Of a stretch of DNA of 64,000 nt, positions 61,297 to 64,000 are shown piece after piece. Made by a program: the position numbers and the translations under genes. A model generated the notes under the pieces. That model worked only from the letters and a program-made list of their open reading frames with translations. It was not told where the DNA came from and made no database searches. Every line of letters starts with the position of its first letter. Positions within the stretch are counted from its first letter, which is position 1. The stretch is from Halomonas sp. GTDB lineage: Bacteria; Pseudomonadota; Gammaproteobacteria; Pseudomonadales; Halomonadaceae. The DNA is taken from positions 1 to 64,000 of the forward strand of contig NZ_JAJUFQ010000008.1 of the NCBI RefSeq assembly GCF_029263665.1. The letters run 5' to 3'.

Positions 61297-62054
61297 TCAA
61301 GGTAGATAAACTGGTCAAGCGTTTTGCCGATAGTGTGGTGCTCGATGGCATTGACCTGGAAATTCAGCAGGGTGAAATCATCGTCGTCATCGGTCCATCA
61401 GGAACGGGCAAGTCGACCTTGTTGCGCTGCCTCAACTTTCTTGAGCAGCCTGATGCCGGGCAACTCACCATCGGTGATCTGTCTGTCGATGTCACTCGGG
61501 CGACCCGCAGGCAGATTCTGGAGATACGTCGACGCACCGCCTTTGTGTTCCAGAACTATGCATTGTTTGCCAACAAGACCGCGCTGGAAAACATTGCAGA
61601 AGGGCTGATTGTGGTCAATCGATGGCCTGAAGCCAAGGCTCATGAGCGTGCTCGTCAGATTCTTGAGCGTATAGGTCTGAAGGATAAGGCCAATGCCTAT
61701 CCCGCTTCCTTATCGGGAGGCCAGCAGCAGCGGGTGGGCATTGGGCGTGCCATGGCGGCTCAGGCTGAGGTGATTCTATTTGATGAGCCTACCTCATCCC
61801 TCGATCCTGAGTGGGTCGATGAGGTACTGTCATTGATGAAGCAACTGGCAGAAGAGCGTCAGACCATGTTGGTTGTGACACATGAGATGAGTTTTGCCCG
61901 GGACGTCGCTGATCGCGTGGTGTTCATGGAAGGCGGGCGTATTGTTGAGCAGGGGCCTCCGTCCGAGCTGTTTCGCGCCCCCAAGGATCCTCGTACGCGG
62001 GACTTTCTGCGTAAGGTCCTGCCTGAAGCACCTGTGGAGTCCCCTTTATTTTAA
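61293..62054 (+). CDS. Amino-acid ABC transporter ATPase
   Basis: A 253-residue polar amino-acid transporter ATPase. Walker A is [10 protein letters not shown]-loop FQNYALF, signature [15 protein letters not shown], Walker [16 protein letters not shown] and switch VTHEMSFA. It energises the permease upstream. The ATGA overlap with that gene shows coupling. Confidence 0.95.
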   Translation: MIKVDKLVKRFADSVVLDGIDLEIQQGEIIVVIGPSGTGKSTLLRCLNFLEQPDAGQLTIGDLSVDVTRATRRQILEIRRRTAFVFQNYALFANKTALENIAEGLIVVNRWPEAKAHERARQILERIGLKDKANAYPASLSGGQQQRVGIGRAMAAQAEVILFDEPTSSLDPEWVDEVLSLMKQLAEERQTMLVVTHEMSFARDVADRVVFMEGGRIVEQGPPSELFRAPKDPRTRDFLRKVLPEAPVESPLF

Positions 62055-62065
62055 GCGGAGGCATT

Positions 62066-62410
62066 ATGTCCGACGAAGTCAACGTCCACGCCCAGCTTGC
62101 CGGAGCGCTGCGGGATCTGGAAGCCACCATGAAAGCCACCGACCTGTGGCGCATGGATGAGCCGGCACCCGAGGCTTTCAACAGCCAACAGCCATTCTGT
62201 ATTGACACCATGTCGCTGGCTCAGTGGTTGAGATTCGTGTTCATCGCTCGTCTCGAGGTGCTGATTGACAATGAATCTCAACTGCCTGCCAAGTGTGATG
62301 TGGCGCCGGCGGTGGAGGCCTATCTTGTTCAGGAAGGCGTAAGAGCTGAAGACCGCCTGCTGATGAAGAAAGTCGTCGAGGATATCGATCGCATCATCAG
62401 CGAAAGCTAA
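62066..62410 (+). CDS. yqcC: YqcC family protein
   Basis: A 114-residue protein with the YqcC pattern: short helices with ALRDLEATMKATDLWRMDEPAPEAFNSQQPFCIDTMSLAQWLRFVFIARLEVLID. The function is not established; in enterics yqcC lies next to the truC pseudouridine synthase gene, which is absent here. GGAGG precedes the ATG 11 bases after the ABC ATPase stop, so it is probably in the same transcript. Confidence 0.88.
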   Translation: MSDEVNVHAQLAGALRDLEATMKATDLWRMDEPAPEAFNSQQPFCIDTMSLAQWLRFVFIARLEVLIDNESQLPAKCDVAPAVEAYLVQEGVRAEDRLLMKKVVEDIDRIISES

Positions 62411-62419
62411 GGAGCTGGA

Positions 62420-62920
62420 ATGTCCTGGTACTTTGCCTATGGCAGCAACATGAACGAAGCCAGGGTGTCTGCCCGTATCGGTGATACGCAACGTGTCCTG
62501 GCAGGTGTGCTCAGGGATTACGGCCTGCGTTTCAACAAGGCCTCAAAGGTACCTGGTATTGCCCATGCCAATGTGGTCTCGGTGCAGGGGGAGTGTGTCG
62601 AAGGAGCCCTGTTCGAACTGTCATACCCGCAGCAGATTCATGACATGGACCCATTCGAGGGCTATCCCCATGAATATGGTCGAGAGTTGTTGCCAATCCA
62701 TACCTCAGAAGGTGTGATGGAAGCATGGGTGTATATCGGTGCCCAGAATCGCCTGGCAGAGATGCTCAAGCCTGCCCGGGAATATCTGGAGCACCTTCTG
62801 GCTGGGCGTGATTTCCTCAGTCCCGACTATCATGCTGCATTGTCTCGAGTCGATGTTGTGGAAGGGTTGGATGATGTAACCCTGAAGCAACTGGGTCTAT
62901 CTCGCCATAGTCCTCGCTGA
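62420..62920 (+). CDS. Gamma-glutamylcyclotransferase family protein
   Basis: A 166-residue GGCT-like protein. The substrate loop YFAYGSNM is at 4-11 and the catalytic glutamate, probably Glu80, in MDPFEGYP. Such enzymes cyclise gamma-glutamyl amino groups to 5-oxoproline. With an amino-acid (possibly cystine) importer upstream, a link to glutathione turnover is attractive but unproven. It ends the rightward operon before a large inverted repeat. Confidence 0.9.
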   Translation: MSWYFAYGSNMNEARVSARIGDTQRVLAGVLRDYGLRFNKASKVPGIAHANVVSVQGECVEGALFELSYPQQIHDMDPFEGYPHEYGRELLPIHTSEGVMEAWVYIGAQNRLAEMLKPAREYLEHLLAGRDFLSPDYHAALSRVDVVEGLDDVTLKQLGLSRHSPR

Positions 62921-62943
62921 AATGCCCGAGCGACAAGATCGCT

Positions 62944-62995
62944 CGGCTGAAAGCAATGAGCCCGCCTGGTTAGGCGGGCTCATTGCTTTCAGCCG
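62944..62995. terminator. 24-bp perfect stem-loop between convergent genes
   Basis: Arms at 62944-62967 and 62972-62995 are perfectly complementary over 24 bases, with the four-base loop GGTT. The arm starts CGGCTGAAAGC and ends GCCCGCCT. There is no T-run on either side. It lies between the gamma-glutamylcyclotransferase stop and the convergent OmpW stop, and is probably a bidirectional transcription barrier or mRNA stabiliser. Confidence 0.85.
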
Positions 62996-63001
62996 TCAGG
63001 C

Positions 63002-63655
63002 TTAGAAACGGAATGAAACACCAGACATGATGACCCACGGATCTATGTCTACACTGCCAATGTCGTCGCCATTGAGGGAGACATCGCTATCGATGTCTGC
63101 ATAGGTAGCAGAGGCGTTGACAGCCCAATGCTCATCGATGACCAGGTCAAGGCCTACCTGGCCTGCAGCGCCCCAGGAATCATCCAGTTCGAGATCGGCA
63201 CCGTCGACGCTGATCTTCTCATCGGAGAAGGCGGTGTAATTCACGCCGATACCGACATAAGGCTGGATGCGGGACTGCATGCCACCCATAGGGTAGTACT
63301 GCAGGAACAGAGTGGGAGGTAGTTCACTGGTACTGGCATTGATGGAAGAGCCGTCAGCACCCTTCAAGTTGATATTGTGATCGAATTCCTGGGCTCCAAG
63401 AAGTTCGATGCCAAGCTTGTCAGTAAAGCGATATCCCAGAGTAAAGGCAAAGCCGCTGTCGGAATCGACGTCAGCGCTCAGGGAGCCACTGGCCAGATTG
63501 CCATTGTCGGACTCTGGCACCACTTTGGCGACCCCCATGCGAGTGTAGAAGTCACCCTGACCGTAAGATAGGTCGGTGGCTAAAACCTGGGTGCTGACAA
63601 GGGCCGGGCTGGCAAGGGCGGTGAGCAATAGTGATGATGCCAAGGGATGGCGCAT
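63002..63655 (-). CDS. ompW: OmpW family outer-membrane protein
   Basis: A 217-residue outer-membrane protein. The signal peptide is MRHPLASSLLLTALASPALVSTQVLA. The barrel shows LGYRFTDKLGIELLGAQEFDHNI, TLFLQYYPM...IQPYVGIGVNYTAFSDE, GQVGLDLVIDEHWAVNASATYADID and the terminal aromatic GVSFRF*. OmpW forms an eight-strand barrel with a hydrophobic lateral exit, for small hydrophobic or charged compounds. GGAGG lies before the ATG at 63655. Promoter elements and an FNR-like box are upstream. A second OmpW copy precedes it. Confidence 0.93.
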   Translation of the reverse strand: MRHPLASSLLLTALASPALVSTQVLATDLSYGQGDFYTRMGVAKVVPESDNGNLASGSLSADVDSDSGFAFTLGYRFTDKLGIELLGAQEFDHNINLKGADGSSINASTSELPPTLFLQYYPMGGMQSRIQPYVGIGVNYTAFSDEKISVDGADLELDDSWGAAGQVGLDLVIDEHWAVNASATYADIDSDVSLNGDDIGSVDIDPWVIMSGVSFRF

Positions 63656-63744
63656 GAAAACCTCCATGAATAGATGACTGGTAGTTCCAGCGAGGGCGCT
63701 TCCTGCAAGAGGCCACAGTGTATTTATCATTACGCTGTGCTGAA

Positions 63745-63758
63745 TTGACACAGATCAA
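63745..63758. promoter_or_regulatory. FNR/ANR-like box upstream of ompW
   Basis: TTGAC-ACAG-ATCAA matches the FNR consensus TTGAT-N4-ATCAA at 9 of 10 positions. It is 90 bases before the start codon. An AT-rich -10-like GATAAATA at 63728-63721 (minus) would put it about 35-40 bases upstream of initiation, close to the class II activator position. E. coli ompW is known to be FNR-activated. Confidence 0.6.
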
Positions 63759-63847
63759 TGGATGGAGGCTTGTTACATCTTTTTTCCTTGACTTACCTCT
63801 TTGAAAATAGAGAGTTAGAGCGAATTTCTCCTCGTAGGAGGATGAGG

Positions 63848-63886
63848 AATAAAAAAACGGCGCCTGACCGAAGTCAGGCGCCGTTT
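63848..63886 (-). terminator. Intrinsic terminator of the upstream OmpW gene
   Basis: AAACGGCGCCTGAC (63855-63868) and GTCAGGCGCCGTTT (63873-63886) pair over 14 bases. On the minus strand the loop is the stable C(TTCG)G tetraloop and a T7 run follows. It lies 42 bases after the leftward stop at 63929. Confidence 0.93.
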
Positions 63887-63928
63887 CTAGAGTCAGTTCA
63901 AAAAATGAACTGATCAGATGTCTACCGA

Positions 63929-64000
63929 TTAGAAGCGGTAAGTGACACCAGCACCAACGCTTACCGGGTCAAGGTCCAGGTCGCCAGCGTTGTTGCCGTC
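63929..64000 (-). CDS. Second OmpW family protein, C-terminal end only
   Basis: Only the last 23 codons and stop are in the window. They read DGNNAGDLDLDPVSVGAGVTYRF, the OmpW C-terminal strand with terminal Tyr-Arg-Phe. The neighbouring complete OmpW ends SVDIDPWVIMSGVSFRF, so the two are tandem paralogues. Most of the gene lies to the right of the window. Confidence 0.8.
   Translation of the reverse strand, partial: DGNNAGDLDLDPVSVGAGVTYRF

Noticed and set aside
1..64000. CRISPR arrays, tRNA or rRNA genes, IS elements, prophage or toxin-antitoxin modules
   Set aside because: None was seen. The repeat arrays are contiguous without spacers, the lone RHH protein has no toxin partner, and no transposase or integrase motifs appear.

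Overview
The window looks like a chromosomal segment of a moderately halophilic gammaproteobacterium, most likely Halomonadaceae (Halomonas-like). That is an inference. It rests on three TRAP carrier systems, an osmoprotectant ABC importer with a CBS-domain ATPase, a sufR-sufBCDST operon, RimK with its retropepsin-like partner, DUF3549 and YqcC proteins, and tandem OmpW porins. No rRNA, tRNA, CRISPR array, insertion sequence or prophage was seen.

Layout. 1-13.1 kb: a leftward run of 13 genes for uptake and non-phosphorylative breakdown of a sugar acid. It holds two complete TRAP transporters plus a third, unpaired solute-binding protein, two amidohydrolase-2 lactonases, an enolase-superfamily dehydratase, an AraD1/GguC-type FAH-fold protein, a PdxA2-type dehydrogenase and an alpha-ketoglutarate-semialdehyde dehydrogenase. 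A divergent FCD-type GntR regulator and a perfect 10-bp-arm operator sit at its head. 14.1-17.9 kb: a ROK (XylR-like) repressor, a Caulobacter-XylB-like D-xylose dehydrogenase and a sugar-porter MFS protein, with two XylR-style palindromes. 18-22.2 kb: two more MFS proteins, a LysR regulator and the MntP manganese exporter. 22.5-28.6 kb: a D-amino-acid module (DSD1-like PLP enzyme, RpiR regulator, N-acyl-D-amino-acid deacylase, RidA imine deaminase, sodium/solute symporter). 28.7-32.8 kb: FMN reductase, a frameshifted LtrA gene, an AGCS sodium/alanine symporter and a ribbon-helix-helix protein. 33-36.9 kb: a Tat-exported small subunit with a GMC-type membrane dehydrogenase, glyoxalase I and an atypical NAD(P)-binding protein. 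36.9-43.1 kb: a DgoR-like regulator, a third TRAP system, DgoA and DgoK (De Ley-Doudoroff galactonate route) and gluconokinase. 43.1-48.3 kb: an AT-rich gap, an RlpA-type protein, an SDR and the osmoprotectant ABC importer. 48.7-55 kb: the suf operon behind a promoter carrying an IscR type-1-like motif. 55-59.4 kb: SanA-like protein, an unknown basic-tailed protein, RimK, RimB-like protease and DUF3549. 59.8-63 kb: an amino-acid ABC importer, YqcC and a gamma-glutamylcyclotransferase. 63-64 kb: two OmpW genes in tandem, the first-listed with an FNR/ANR-like box upstream.

Functionally the left two thirds is a catabolic island for sugar acids, pentoses, galactonate and D-amino acids, each block with its own regulator. 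The right third is housekeeping (Fe-S assembly, osmoprotection, ribosomal S6 modification, envelope). Short tandem repeats with 12-20-bp units, each of different sequence, recur at six or more unrelated loci. Start codons were chosen from Shine-Dalgarno spacing and family alignment by eye, and several are marked uncertain.
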